DNA from: a virus
IMG/VR virus record: IMGVR_UViG_3300005933_000015
Coordinates: 1 to 57,474 of that record
Strand: one strand, 5' to 3'
Length of the DNA stretch: 57,474 nt
This document shows, in pieces, positions 6,643-14,201 of the stretch. Below the pieces are notes generated by a model, which was not told where the DNA came from, made no database searches, and saw nothing but the letters and a program-made list of their open reading frames with translations. Every line of letters starts with the position of its first letter. The stretch's first letter is position 1. The translations under genes were made by a program, and so were the position numbers.

Positions 6643-6963
6643 ATGATCAATGAAAAATTCGCAAATCACATCGGTTACTCTGATGTTAACCCGTTCGAGA
6701 TCGTTAAGGTAGTATCAGACAAGACCATCGAGGTTCGTGAAATGGATGCTACAGAAGATAAATCTGTCAAGATGGAGTTCATTCCAGGCGGTTTCTCTGC
6801 TGTGTGTACTAACATCCGTGACCAGAAGTGGAAAATCACCTCTGATAATACTGCTCCAGTTATCCGTATCCGTCTTAATAAGAATGGTAAATGGAAATGT
6901 AAAGATGGTCGCCGCTTCTCGCTGTCAGCCACCCCTGCTAAATTTTACGACTACAACTTCTAA
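6643..6963 (+). CDS. hypothetical beta-rich protein (106 aa)
   Basis: Probably an all-beta protein: repeated strand-turn-strand units such as FEIVKVVSDKTIEVREMDA, WKITSDNTAPVIRIRLNKNG and WKCKDGRRFSLSA, which look like a small barrel. A phage protein of unknown function; no catalytic motif. An AAGAGG ribosome site precedes the ATG. It leads a run of small genes to 7845 that probably share the promoter at 6585. Confidence 0.7.
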   Translation: MINEKFANHIGYSDVNPFEIVKVVSDKTIEVREMDATEDKSVKMEFIPGGFSAVCTNIRDQKWKITSDNTAPVIRIRLNKNGKWKCKDGRRFSLSATPAKFYDYNF

Positions 6964-6975
6964 GGAAATATTAAA

Positions 6976-7194
6976 ATGCCCGCTACACTAAAACAACGCA
7001 CTGCCAAGTCCAATACAACCGTTAAACGCATTGGTAAAAATGCCAAGACCACTACTAAGATCAAACGGAGTGAAGACTTCGACGGTGGTGACCGTTACTT
7101 GGGATGGACTGCTAAGGAAGAACAGTCGTACATCCGAGATAGTGGTATCTACGAATCATACTCATCTATGAAGGGTATGGATTCATGGGACTAA
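6976..7194 (+). CDS. hypothetical basic/acidic protein (72 aa)
   Basis: A strongly basic N-terminal half (LKQRTAKSNTTVKRIGKNAK) and an acidic, aromatic C-terminal half. Possibly nucleic-acid binding through the basic part, which is inference. ATG preceded by AAGGAAA. The end overlaps the next gene by 10 bases. Confidence 0.65.
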   Translation: MPATLKQRTAKSNTTVKRIGKNAKTTTKIKRSEDFDGGDRYLGWTAKEEQSYIRDSGIYESYSSMKGMDSWD

Positions 7195-7550
7195 TGCATC
7201 CGATGTATAACATGAGCGGATCTTCTAAAAAGAATAAGAAGATGAAGTTCAAGTCGGCAGAAGCAAAGCGTGAGTACGAACTCAGTTTAAATTCGGAGTT
7301 TGGGGTTGCGCAAAAACGAAAAGGCGTGTATAATTCACACATGACCAATTCTATACTGACACCAAGGGCATATGTCCGAGAGACTGCTACTATACTCTCT
7401 AGGGGTAATGGTATGGGTAATGCTGCGAAACCAGCAGATAAAGTGTATACTGGATCTAAAATGATTGGAGTAGCTACGCTACACAAGTCTAATGCTGTTC
7501 CGGTATTCTCGAATGAAGAAGCAATCAACATGGCGAATATGCGCCGATAA
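7185..7550 (+). CDS. hypothetical basic protein (121 aa)
   Basis: Lys/Arg-rich, Gly/Asn-containing protein without recognised domain. Two starts are possible: ATG 7185, with AAGGG 9 bases upstream, or ATG 7194 in a TAATG overlap with the previous stop; I kept the first because of the ribosome site. Mostly polar, so probably soluble. Part of the run of small genes before the 383-aa protein. Confidence 0.65.
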   Translation: MGLMHPMYNMSGSSKKNKKMKFKSAEAKREYELSLNSEFGVAQKRKGVYNSHMTNSILTPRAYVRETATILSRGNGMGNAAKPADKVYTGSKMIGVATLHKSNAVPVFSNEEAINMANMRR

Positions 7551-7551
7551 C

Positions 7552-7845
7552 ATGAAAGAAAATATTATGCAAGTGACTACAGAACCTACTCTAACTCGCG
7601 ACGAAATGCTATCACGCCTTGCAATGGATGCACAGCAAGTGGTGTTCACTAAGAAGGACGGTACAGAACGAGTGATGAACTGTACTATGGACTTTATGAT
7701 GATTCCAGTGGAACACCAGCCTGTTATCAAGGAAGATGCACCTGAGCGCAAAATCTCTACCGAGACCATCCGTGTATTTGACTTGGATATCAATGAGTGG
7801 CGCAGTTTTCGAGTAGATTCAGTAAAATGCTTTACAAACATCTAA
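7552..7845 (+). CDS. DUF2693-like SH3-barrel protein (97 aa)
   Basis: Contains the conserved pattern of a small T4-type family usually called DUF2693: FTKKDGTERVMNCTMDF, then a Pro-rich turn, then RVFDLDINEWRSFRVDSV at the C-terminus. The family is predicted to form an SH3-like beta barrel; its role is unknown. I take ATG 7552, two bases after the previous stop; an upstream in-frame extension to 7492 would lie wholly within the previous gene. The C-terminal strand is intact and the length is normal. Confidence 0.72.
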   Translation: MKENIMQVTTEPTLTRDEMLSRLAMDAQQVVFTKKDGTERVMNCTMDFMMIPVEHQPVIKEDAPERKISTETIRVFDLDINEWRSFRVDSVKCFTNI

Positions 7846-7859
7846 TTTTAATATATAAT
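7831..7859 (+). promoter_or_regulatory. putative promoter upstream of the 383-aa gene
   Basis: TTTACA (7831-7836), 17-base spacer, TATAAT (7854-7859), 30 bases before ATG 7890. The -35 lies in the end of the preceding gene. The spacing is ideal. Confidence 0.6.
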
Positions 7860-7889
7860 AACCACATATTATAATTAAAGGTACATCTC

Positions 7890-9041
7890 ATGGCAACATC
7901 AAGCAAAACTACAAAATCTAGATTCTCCGACCCAGACATGAAGTTCTTGGGAGCTGAACCTATGTTCGATTCAACTCTTGGTGTTGACTATGAGGGTAGG
8001 AATATTGCGTTGCTCAAGGCTCTCAATTGGTACAACTATTTTGTATCTAAGAAAGACCTTATTCCCAATATACTATCCTACGCAAAGACAGAGTTAAAGT
8101 TACCTGCAACACAACTCAATCAGTTCAAGTTAGCGTGTCCAACATGGGCGAACTCAACCGCAGGCGCATTGGTTAGGATGAGCGATAGTCGTGGATTCGT
8201 GCTTAATGATAAAGAGAAAACATTTATCAAAGACCATATCATGAGAGCGGTTGAGGAAGGTTCTAAGATCAAGGAGGTCAAAACGTCAGAAGACAAACCT
8301 CGTGAAGTCATTACCCCTCAACAGCGTCTGCGTAATAAGGTTAACGTCACTATCATGGAAGACCTTCGCGTGTTGGAAGACGCATGGTTGGCGAGTCTAA
8401 CTGAAAAGTTTGATGCATACGCCCTTATGAAGCAACACGACTTACCAGCAATGTCTGTTGGTATGGTTACTCCTTGGGTTAATGACCGCATCCAGGAGAT
8501 GCAAGACGCGATTGATAAATCTTGTCCACAGGCGGTGGAGGCATTCCGTCACTTGGATAAGAAAGAATTAGTTGCGCGTGTAAAATTGCTAAATAAAGTA
8601 CTAGATGATTTAAAACGTCATCAAGCGAACTCTAAAACAGTACGGAAGGTCCGTACAAAGAAACCAGTCGCGGCAACGAAACTAGTCGCTAAGATAAAAT
8701 TCCTAAAGGAATCACCAGAGTTCAAACTCGTGTCGATCAATCCTGCTACAGTAGTAGGGGCGGCGCGTCTGTTTGTATTTAATGTGAAAACGAGGACATT
8801 GTCTGAGTACATAAGTTCGGGTCCCGATGGTCTGAGCGTTAAGGGTACAAGTCTACAAAATTGGGATAGTGCTATATCCAAGTCTACGCGTCTGCGTAAA
8901 CCGGAGGAGTTCTTACCCCTAGTCCTTTCTAAGACACCGAAACAAATCGGTAACGCTTGGTCCAAATTAACTACAAAAGATGCCTCTCCAAATGGTCGAC
9001 TTAACGACGACACCATTTTGATGAGGATAACTAATGGTTAA
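7890..9041 (+). CDS. conserved uncharacterised phage protein (383 aa)
   Basis: Large soluble protein of unknown function. The N-terminal half is helical (NIALLKALNWYNYFVSKKDL near 38-57; a helical region with RLRNKVNVTIMEDLRVLEDAW near 145-165); a basic linker (RKVRTKKPVAATK near 250-262) leads to a C-terminal alpha/beta part ending RLNDDTILMRIT. The composition and basic linker would fit a DNA- or protein-binding role, but no motif proves it. Own promoter at 7831, AAAGG ribosome site. The end overlaps the endolysin start by 8 bases. I recall similar proteins in marine T4-like phages without assigned function. Confidence 0.75.
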   Translation: MATSSKTTKSRFSDPDMKFLGAEPMFDSTLGVDYEGRNIALLKALNWYNYFVSKKDLIPNILSYAKTELKLPATQLNQFKLACPTWANSTAGALVRMSDSRGFVLNDKEKTFIKDHIMRAVEEGSKIKEVKTSEDKPREVITPQQRLRNKVNVTIMEDLRVLEDAWLASLTEKFDAYALMKQHDLPAMSVGMVTPWVNDRIQEMQDAIDKSCPQAVEAFRHLDKKELVARVKLLNKVLDDLKRHQANSKTVRKVRTKKPVAATKLVAKIKFLKESPEFKLVSINPATVVGAARLFVFNVKTRTLSEYISSGPDGLSVKGTSLQNWDSAISKSTRLRKPEEFLPLVLSKTPKQIGNAWSKLTTKDASPNGRLNDDTILMRITNG

Positions 9042-9675
9042 AAAACAAATAATCGGTTCAATCGCTTCTATCGCTCTTGCGCTAATATCAGTAACATCTC
9101 TGGTACTTACAATACCAAGTATGGTTAGTAGTAACCAAATTGAATATCGGATCACACTCCCAGAAGAAACTTCTGAGCCAATTGTGGAGCGGTTGCAACT
9201 ATCAACCGAACTCAAACCACTAACGAGACAAACTAAACTAAGCATCAAGGACTTAAACTGTCTTGCCACTAATGTATACTTTGAGGCACTAAACGAAAGT
9301 TTTGCTGGGCAGATCTCTGTGGTGTTTGTTGTTATGAATAGGGTTGTAGATGATAGGTTTCCCAACTCAATTTGTAAAGTAGTATATCAGGGAAGGCTTG
9401 GCACTGAACAACATGCAGATGATGCTCGCAAAGGTAAGTGTCAGTTCTCTTGGGCGTGTGATGGTAAATCAGACACTATCAATGAGGAAACGGATAAGTG
9501 GAAACGAGTTATAGAGGTTGCCAAAACAGCGTTTCAGATGTATAATAAGGGGTTCGACATAACAGAAGGTTCCACACATTATCATGCGACATATGTCAAT
9601 CCAAAGTGGCGCAATGATAGAAGCATGGAACGCACTGGTAAGATGGACACACATATTTTTTATAAATGGGGTTAA
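9034..9675 (+). CDS. SleB-type cell wall hydrolase with N-terminal membrane anchor (endolysin candidate)
   Basis: Matches the SleB/Hydrolase_2 family, which cleaves the glycan strand of peptidoglycan. The domain starts at NCLATNVYFEA, with Glu84 the expected catalytic acid, then GQISVVFVVMNRV, FPNSICKVVYQ, CQFSWACDGKSD, and the conserved end THYHATYV and HIFYKWG. Residues 1-30 form a Lys-started hydrophobic segment rich in Ala, Ser, Ile and Leu, like a signal-anchor-release sequence; this suggests secretion by the host Sec system without a holin, or anchoring in the inner membrane. It lies just upstream of gp33. Substituting SleB for the T4 lysozyme-type endolysin is an observation; the lysis role is inferred. 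Confidence 0.85.
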   Translation: MVKKQIIGSIASIALALISVTSLVLTIPSMVSSNQIEYRITLPEETSEPIVERLQLSTELKPLTRQTKLSIKDLNCLATNVYFEALNESFAGQISVVFVVMNRVVDDRFPNSICKVVYQGRLGTEQHADDARKGKCQFSWACDGKSDTINEETDKWKRVIEVAKTAFQMYNKGFDITEGSTHYHATYVNPKWRNDRSMERTGKMDTHIFYKWG

Positions 9676-9676
9676 C

Positions 9677-9901
9677 GTGATTGATGATATTTTAAGTAAG
9701 AAACAGTTTAGTGAACTTGCCGAGCAGACCGCTCGTCTAAAACGCATGACGCACATGGAGGCAGTTCTTTTTATCTGCTCTGAGCGATCGATCGACCCGC
9801 AAGATGTTGGTCCATTAATCAGTGCTCCCCTTAAATCTCGTATTGAGGCAGAGGCAATTGCTGATCGTATGTTACCTGGACACAATACACTACCAGTATG
9901 A
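9677..9901 (+). CDS. 33: late transcription co-activator gp33-like (74 aa)
   Basis: In T4, gp33 binds the RNA polymerase beta flap and links the sliding clamp to the gp55 sigma factor for late transcription. The protein shows the gp33-type helical core: a MEAVLFICSERSIDPQDVG segment, then PLKSRIEAEAIADRMLP. The position directly before gp59 and gp32 matches the T4 33-59-32 order. I chose the GTG at 9677, one base after the endolysin stop; upstream ATGs lie inside the endolysin. The stop overlaps gp59 by 4 bases. Exact TATAAATA late promoters elsewhere in the window fit the presence of this factor. Confidence 0.8.
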   Translation: MIDDILSKKQFSELAEQTARLKRMTHMEAVLFICSERSIDPQDVGPLISAPLKSRIEAEAIADRMLPGHNTLPV

Positions 9902-10509
9902 TTATGATCCAACCATATGATGCATACTCATATTACATGGCGATCAAATTACATTTTGAGCGCGATGGGTATGACGCTCTGAAATATAACTTTAAAAGTT
10001 CTGCAACACCCAAGGCATTCTTGGGTCGTAAGGACAAGTATCACTTCGCAAAGATAGCAAAGAAGTTCACTCAACCAAAAGACTTGGTGGAATTCTATGT
10101 TTCTAACTTCTCGCGTGGTTCTAAATGGGTTGGCGACATGGTAGAGGATGGTGATGTTCACTACCTTGCATGGAAAAGATACTCTGACTCTATGAAATAT
10201 CGTTTCACAAACGATATAGATACTATGGTAAACTATGCAGATATGAAGGGTCTTAAATTTGACGGACTCTTCTTATCTACTACTGACGATGCGCATCCGC
10301 ACATTGTCAAACTACTTCTTCAAGAAGATATATCCCTGGAGACAGTGGTAATCATCGAGAAGATGTTGGGATTCACTAAACGATTGAACAAGTCAATAAC
10401 GGAAACACTAGTGTGGCCAGATTTGTCTAAGAAGATTGTGAAGATGACTCCCTTTGTGAGTGCAGACCTACCAGTGATGAAAAAAATCATCGTTGAAAAG
10501 TTTGCATAA
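9898..10509 (+). CDS. 59: gp59-like loader of replicative helicase
   Basis: In T4, gp59 recognises forks and gp32-coated DNA and loads the gp41 helicase. The product (203 aa, T4 217 aa) has the family start YDAYSYYMAIKLHFERDGYDALKY, then GRKDKYHFAKIAKKF (T4 has RRDRYFFEKLSKKY at this place), EFYVSNF and WVGD. All-helical prediction agrees with the known fold. The start ATGA overlaps gp33; gp32 follows on its own promoter. Synteny and motifs agree. Confidence 0.88.
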   Translation: MIMIQPYDAYSYYMAIKLHFERDGYDALKYNFKSSATPKAFLGRKDKYHFAKIAKKFTQPKDLVEFYVSNFSRGSKWVGDMVEDGDVHYLAWKRYSDSMKYRFTNDIDTMVNYADMKGLKFDGLFLSTTDDAHPHIVKLLLQEDISLETVVIIEKMLGFTKRLNKSITETLVWPDLSKKIVKMTPFVSADLPVMKKIIVEKFA

Positions 10510-10530
10510 TTTGCGATACTGTGTTATAAT
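10502..10530 (+). promoter_or_regulatory. sigma70-like promoter for gp32
   Basis: TTGCAT (10502-10507), 17-base spacer, TATAAT (10525-10530). The -35 overlaps the last codons of gp59. AAAGGAAA at 10552-10559 is the ribosome site for gp32. The -35 is identical to that of the promoter at 5409. Confidence 0.78.
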
Positions 10531-10565
10531 ATCAATTCAAAATCTGTATAAAAGGAAAATACAAA

Positions 10566-11495
10566 ATGTCATTTAATGCTCTAAAGAAAAATCGTTCTGC
10601 TTCAATTAACAAACTAGTTGAACAAGCACAAGCCGTTGCTGATAAGGCAGGCGGTTCAAAGCAAGAAGATAATATCTGGAAACCTACGGTAGACAAGTCT
10701 GGTAACGGTTACGCCGTGTTGCGATTCTTGCCCGCGCCAGAAGGTGAAGATGTGCCTTGGGTTCGTTTCTGGGACCACGGTTTCCAAGGTCCTACTGGAA
10801 AGTGGTACATTGAAAAGTCATTGACAAGTATTGGTCAACCCGATCCTGTCTCTGAACTCAACTCTAAGTTGTGGAACTCTGGTATCGAATCTGACAAAGA
10901 TCAGGTGCGTAAACAGAAACGCCGACAACACTATGCAGTCAATGCATATATTGTGAGCGATCCGGGCAATCCTGCTAATGAAGGTAAGGTATTCATCTAT
11001 CAGTTTGGTAAGAAGATCTTTGATAAAATCATGGATGTTATTCAACCACAATTCCAAGATGAAGACCCAGTCAATCCGTTTGACTTCTGGGATGGCGCAG
11101 ACTTCAAATTGAAGATCCGTCAAGTTGAAGGATACCGTAACTACGACAAGTCTGAGTTTGCAACCCCTGCTCCATTGCTAGGTGGCGACGACGAGAAGTT
11201 GGAAGAAGTCTATACGAAACTAAACCCATTATCTGCTTACACTGATGTTAAGAACTTCAAATCATATGAAGAACTAGATCGTAAACTAAGTATGGTATTG
11301 GGTGGTGCGCAAGCATCTCCAATGAAGACTGCTGAGTCTATGATGGATGATGAGTTCTATACTCCTACTCCATCTGCGGGTCGCACTGAAAGTGCTGCTG
11401 CTCCAAAGAGTGCTGGCGCAAAACCAGTTACCTCCATGGAAGACGACGATGAAGATGCGATGAGTTTCTTCAGTAAGTTAGCTGCTGACGCATAA
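10566..11495 (+). CDS. 32: single-stranded DNA-binding protein gp32
   Basis: Coats ssDNA in replication, repair and recombination. The N-terminal LKKNRSASI resembles the LAST motif for cooperativity. The OB core is seen in YAVLRFLPAPEGEDVPWVRF, HGFQGPTGKWYIE and NAYIVSDPGNPANEGKVFIY. The C-terminal tail is acidic (EDDDEDAMSFF), the docking site for partner proteins in T4. The T4 zinc finger (His-Cys3) is missing: where T4 has Cys residues this protein reads SIGQPDPVSELNSKLWNSG, and no Cys is present in the core. The 309-aa length is close to T4 (301). Strong private promoter and downstream terminator fit its high expression. Confidence 0.95.
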   Translation: MSFNALKKNRSASINKLVEQAQAVADKAGGSKQEDNIWKPTVDKSGNGYAVLRFLPAPEGEDVPWVRFWDHGFQGPTGKWYIEKSLTSIGQPDPVSELNSKLWNSGIESDKDQVRKQKRRQHYAVNAYIVSDPGNPANEGKVFIYQFGKKIFDKIMDVIQPQFQDEDPVNPFDFWDGADFKLKIRQVEGYRNYDKSEFATPAPLLGGDDEKLEEVYTKLNPLSAYTDVKNFKSYEELDRKLSMVLGGAQASPMKTAESMMDDEFYTPTPSAGRTESAAAPKSAGAKPVTSMEDDDEDAMSFFSKLAADA

Positions 11496-11513
11496 CAGTT
11501 CAATATGCCAAAT

Positions 11514-11540
11514 AAAAAGGACCCTTCGGGGTCCTTTTTT
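11514..11540. terminator. bidirectional intrinsic terminator
   Basis: 11-bp stem AAAAAGGACCC/GGGTCCTTTTT with a TTCG tetraloop, flanked by A-run and T-run so it works on both strands. It separates gp32 (+) from the tape-measure gene (-), whose stop codon it touches. Confidence 0.92.
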
Positions 11541-13261
11541 TATGCTGCTATCATCATATCATTACCTACTAATCCACCGAAACTTCGATCTGGAATATTA
11601 GGGTTTGATATATTATAGGTGTTCTGACTATTAGTTACTGGAGAAGATCCGGAGTTACTCGACACTGATGCAGGCACAGATAGTGCCGCACTATCTTTAA
11701 CCATTTCGGTGGCAGTTTCAGAGTTGCGCCTTTCAGTATCTGATTTGTTTAGTGTGTCTCCACTCTTCTGAACTTCTTTTATCGGGGGTGCTGACATTTT
11801 CTTAATATCGACTGTTGCTTCACCCGCAGCCAGTCCACGGATCATAGAAGCACCTTTGTTGCCAACAAGAGGAATTTTTTCAATGAGTGATGCAACCCAT
11901 TCTATAATAGTGTTCCACACACCGCGAAGTATGTTGCCGATACTAAATTCTGGAGCATCTTCATCGCGGAAACCAAGAGTTTTGGTAATCCAGTCAATAA
12001 GCATGTCGATTGGTTTGAATAGTAAGTCCATATAACCACCTTTGCCTACTAGGTTATTCCATAATTCGGTTAGTGCTGCGCCAGGATCAGTGAATAATGT
12101 ACTAAACCAATTGAATATACCGTCGATACCGTTTTTAATCAATGATAAGAAGTCAAAACTATCTAATGTTTCTGAGAAAGATTCGAACCCTAGTTTAGAA
12201 GCGATCCAAGATGCTAAGTCCTTGAGCATATTCAATGGAGTACCGATGATAGATGATATTAAACCACCCAGGCCACCTTTAATAGCACCCAATATCCCGC
12301 CGTCTTCGTATCCTTTCATAGCACCACTAACAGTATCGAATAGTGCCATGATGATAGTGAAGGGCGCGAAGATCTTTCCAAAGAATGCTCCGAACTTACC
12401 CAGTACACCACCGGCAGTAAATATCTTAAGAACTCCCTTGATCTTTGATAATACATTACTAACCCATCCACCAACTGTATTCTTTATCGAGGTGAATACT
12501 CCCTTAACATCATTTAATCTATCGCCTATGCCAAATATAGGACCAAGCAAAGCTTTTACTTTAGGTACAATGTTTCCAAATGCGTCTGAGAATAATTTAA
12601 ATTCAGCTTTAACATTATTTAATGGTATGAGAAAGAAATTCTTCACACTAGTGAATATCGATTTAATCTTTTTTACAAAACTACTTTCTTTAAAGAACAA
12701 TTTGATACGATCCAGCACACCAGTGAAGAAATTTCCTACACTGGAAACTAAAGACATGATCTTAGCACCTATCTTAGTAGCACCAAACTCTGCCTTCAGG
12801 AAACGGAATGTTGCTGCAATTCCTTTACCTATCAATAGAGCAGCTTCTTTCACTATGATAAAAAATGACTTGGCGATCGTTACGAACTGCTTTAGATAGC
12901 CGCTAATAAATCCCGCGACAAAACTAATAGCACCTAATATAATTCCACCAAACCCTCCAGCGCTTGATTCACTAACGGTCTTTTTTGGGGTAGTATTGTC
13001 TGCAATTGCGTTTAGAGCATTAAGAGTCCTCTCTTGTAATACTCCATCTTCCTTTGCCTTTTCAAGTGCTGCAAGGTTATTGCCTCCTAAGATATCTGCA
13101 ATGTTTTGTAGTTGATCGTTCATCACGAACGAGTTCGCGTCGATGTTATTCAAGTAGTCGTTAGACATAGAAATCCTGCTATCGACCTGAACAATGTTCT
13201 GGTTGAATTCCATCATCTCTAGAATTACATCTTCTAGCAAACCTTTTTGTTCGTTATCCAT
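11540..13261 (-). CDS. 29: tail tape-measure / hub protein, gp29-like (573 aa)
   Basis: A long hydrophobic, glycine-rich helical protein with many amphipathic segments (for example GGFGGIILGAISFVAGFISG near 100-119) and a Ser/Asn-rich tail. The length is close to T4 gp29 (590 aa), which sets tail length. Its position directly downstream of gp26 and its frameshift extension follows the usual chaperone-then-tape-measure order of tailed phages. The N-terminal 60 residues look coiled-coil. No peptidase or lysozyme domain is visible. The gp29 name rests on length, composition and order rather than on a strict motif. Confidence 0.75.
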   Translation of the reverse strand: MDNEQKGLLEDVILEMMEFNQNIVQVDSRISMSNDYLNNIDANSFVMNDQLQNIADILGGNNLAALEKAKEDGVLQERTLNALNAIADNTTPKKTVSESSAGGFGGIILGAISFVAGFISGYLKQFVTIAKSFFIIVKEAALLIGKGIAATFRFLKAEFGATKIGAKIMSLVSSVGNFFTGVLDRIKLFFKESSFVKKIKSIFTSVKNFFLIPLNNVKAEFKLFSDAFGNIVPKVKALLGPIFGIGDRLNDVKGVFTSIKNTVGGWVSNVLSKIKGVLKIFTAGGVLGKFGAFFGKIFAPFTIIMALFDTVSGAMKGYEDGGILGAIKGGLGGLISSIIGTPLNMLKDLASWIASKLGFESFSETLDSFDFLSLIKNGIDGIFNWFSTLFTDPGAALTELWNNLVGKGGYMDLLFKPIDMLIDWITKTLGFRDEDAPEFSIGNILRGVWNTIIEWVASLIEKIPLVGNKGASMIRGLAAGEATVDIKKMSAPPIKEVQKSGDTLNKSDTERRNSETATEMVKDSAALSVPASVSSNSGSSPVTNSQNTYNISNPNIPDRSFGGLVGNDMMIAA

Positions 13262-13265
13262 ATCT

Positions 13266-13463
13266 TTACCTATTCCAAGATTGTTGTCTTATTTTTGCGC
13301 GTTCTTCTTCTTGTTTCACAAACTCAACTAATTGCATAACATAAATCTCTCTCTCCCAAGGCATCATGGTATCAAGTTCACTGAGTGAATAATTATGATG
13401 CTGCATCATAGCAAAATTCGTCTTGTAGTGGTTTACAAGCGAATCATGGGAGAGGCCTACCCG
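13266..13463 (-). CDS. -1 frame extension of gp26 (tail assembly chaperone, GT-like; gp51 position)
   Basis: An open -1 frame of 65 codons begins inside the end of gp26 and stops at TAA 13268-13266, just before gp29. It encodes a tail with HHNYSLSELDTMMPWEREIY and an Arg/Glu/Gln-rich helix, the pattern of tail-chaperone C-terminal extensions that contact the tape measure. In this frame there is no ATG until 13409, and no Shine-Dalgarno stands before it. The frame is closed upstream by a TGA about nine codons before the shared region, so a -1 shift at the heptamer 13469-13463 is the simplest way to express it, giving a gp26 fusion of about 296 aa. An alternative is separate expression from ATG 13409 as a short gp51-like protein. 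Confidence 0.75.
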   Translation of the reverse strand, partial: RVGLSHDSLVNHYKTNFAMMQHHNYSLSELDTMMPWEREIYVMQLVEFVKQEEERAKIRQQSWNR

Positions 13464-14155
13464 AAAAAATTTGCAAGACCCTTTAACTCAAACTCATTAA
13501 CTGTACCACAATTGGAACAAGTATATTTGACATCATGTTTAAGCGAAGGCATGCTCTGGAAGAACTGCTCGATCTTTTTAAACTGAGCAGAGTTCAGTGA
13601 GTCTACAAACGCTTGTAGTTCTTGTGGAGTAGAATCTTTGGCAGGGTATACATTATTTTCGTCAAAAATCATTTCAATTGAATTAACAACTGTTTTCATA
13701 ACCGCTTCTATACCTTCTAACTTAGATATCTTTTGAGCATCTTCGACAGTAGGATACCTTAGTTTGATTCCGACCTTATCGGTCAACATAATCTTACTAT
13801 CGAATTCAGTACCTTGTACTTCTAATGCATCTAGATTAAGTTCGTACTCGTTACTCTCTTCGCAGTTAGAACACTTTAGGTTAATTTTAGATACTTCCCC
13901 GACAGACTTTGATCTCAACTTTAAAAACAAGTACTCTAGGTCAAATGTAGCAAGTTGTTTAACTTGAAGTTTGCCAAATGTACATGCGTCAATAACATCT
14001 TGCACTGCTCTTAATATTTGCGATTGATCTTCGCTTTCCATAGCAAGCATCAAAACCTTTTCCTCTTTAACGAGGTAGGGTCTGTATGTAACTTCTTTCT
14101 GTGTAGATGGGATCTTTACAGAATATTTGGGTGTATCGATTACGGGTAATGCCAT
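13457..14155 (-). CDS. 26: baseplate hub assembly / tail chaperone gp26-like
   Basis: A 232-aa protein of the T4 gp26 type: opening LPVIDTPKYSVKIPSTQKEV, then YRPYLVKEEKVLMLAME, and two CxxC pairs, LKCSNCEES near 119-127 and YTCSNCGTVN near 216-225, probably binding zinc. In T4, gp26 is needed for hub assembly and is absent from mature virions or scarce. Here it has its own late promoter (14192) and an AAGGAA ribosome site, and its stop is preceded by a slippery heptamer. This makes it the equivalent of the short lambda G-type chaperone, with the 65-codon -1 frame as its long form. Synteny upstream of the tape measure supports this. Confidence 0.85.
   Translation of the reverse strand: MALPVIDTPKYSVKIPSTQKEVTYRPYLVKEEKVLMLAMESEDQSQILRAVQDVIDACTFGKLQVKQLATFDLEYLFLKLRSKSVGEVSKINLKCSNCEESNEYELNLDALEVQGTEFDSKIMLTDKVGIKLRYPTVEDAQKISKLEGIEAVMKTVVNSIEMIFDENNVYPAKDSTPQELQAFVDSLNSAQFKKIEQFFQSMPSLKHDVKYTCSNCGTVNEFELKGLANFFG
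13463..13469 (-). promoter_or_regulatory. programmed -1 frameshift heptamer T TTT TTC
   Basis: On the minus strand the gp26 frame reads GCA AAT TTT TTC GGG TAG. The heptamer U UUU UUC lets both Phe tRNAs re-pair after a -1 slip, two codons before the stop. A possible hairpin (CTTGTA/TACAAG, 13439-13422) lies about 23 bases downstream, further than is usual. Confidence 0.75.
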
Positions 14156-14191
14156 TATTTAATTCCTTAATATAAAAATTTCAGTCAGTAG

Positions 14192-14199
14192 TATTTATA
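14192..14199 (-). promoter_or_regulatory. T4-type late promoter for gp26-gp29
   Basis: Exact TATAAATA on the minus strand, about 36 bases upstream of the gp26 ATG, in the 46-base gap between two genes. It should be read by the gp55-type sigma factor together with gp33. Confidence 0.85.
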
Positions 14200-14201
14200 G
14201 T

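Noticed and set aside
9469-9912. 147-codon minus-strand frame over the endolysin, gp33 and gp59 start
   Set aside because: Overlaps three well-supported plus-strand genes; product has no recognisable features.
12042-12899. 285-codon plus-strand open frame opposite the tape-measure gene
   Set aside because: It is antisense to a convincing tape-measure gene, has Pro/Asn-rich unnatural composition, no ribosome site and no motif.
13395-13586. 63-codon plus-strand frame over the gp26 end
   Set aside because: Antisense to gp26 and its -1 extension; no motif or ribosome site.
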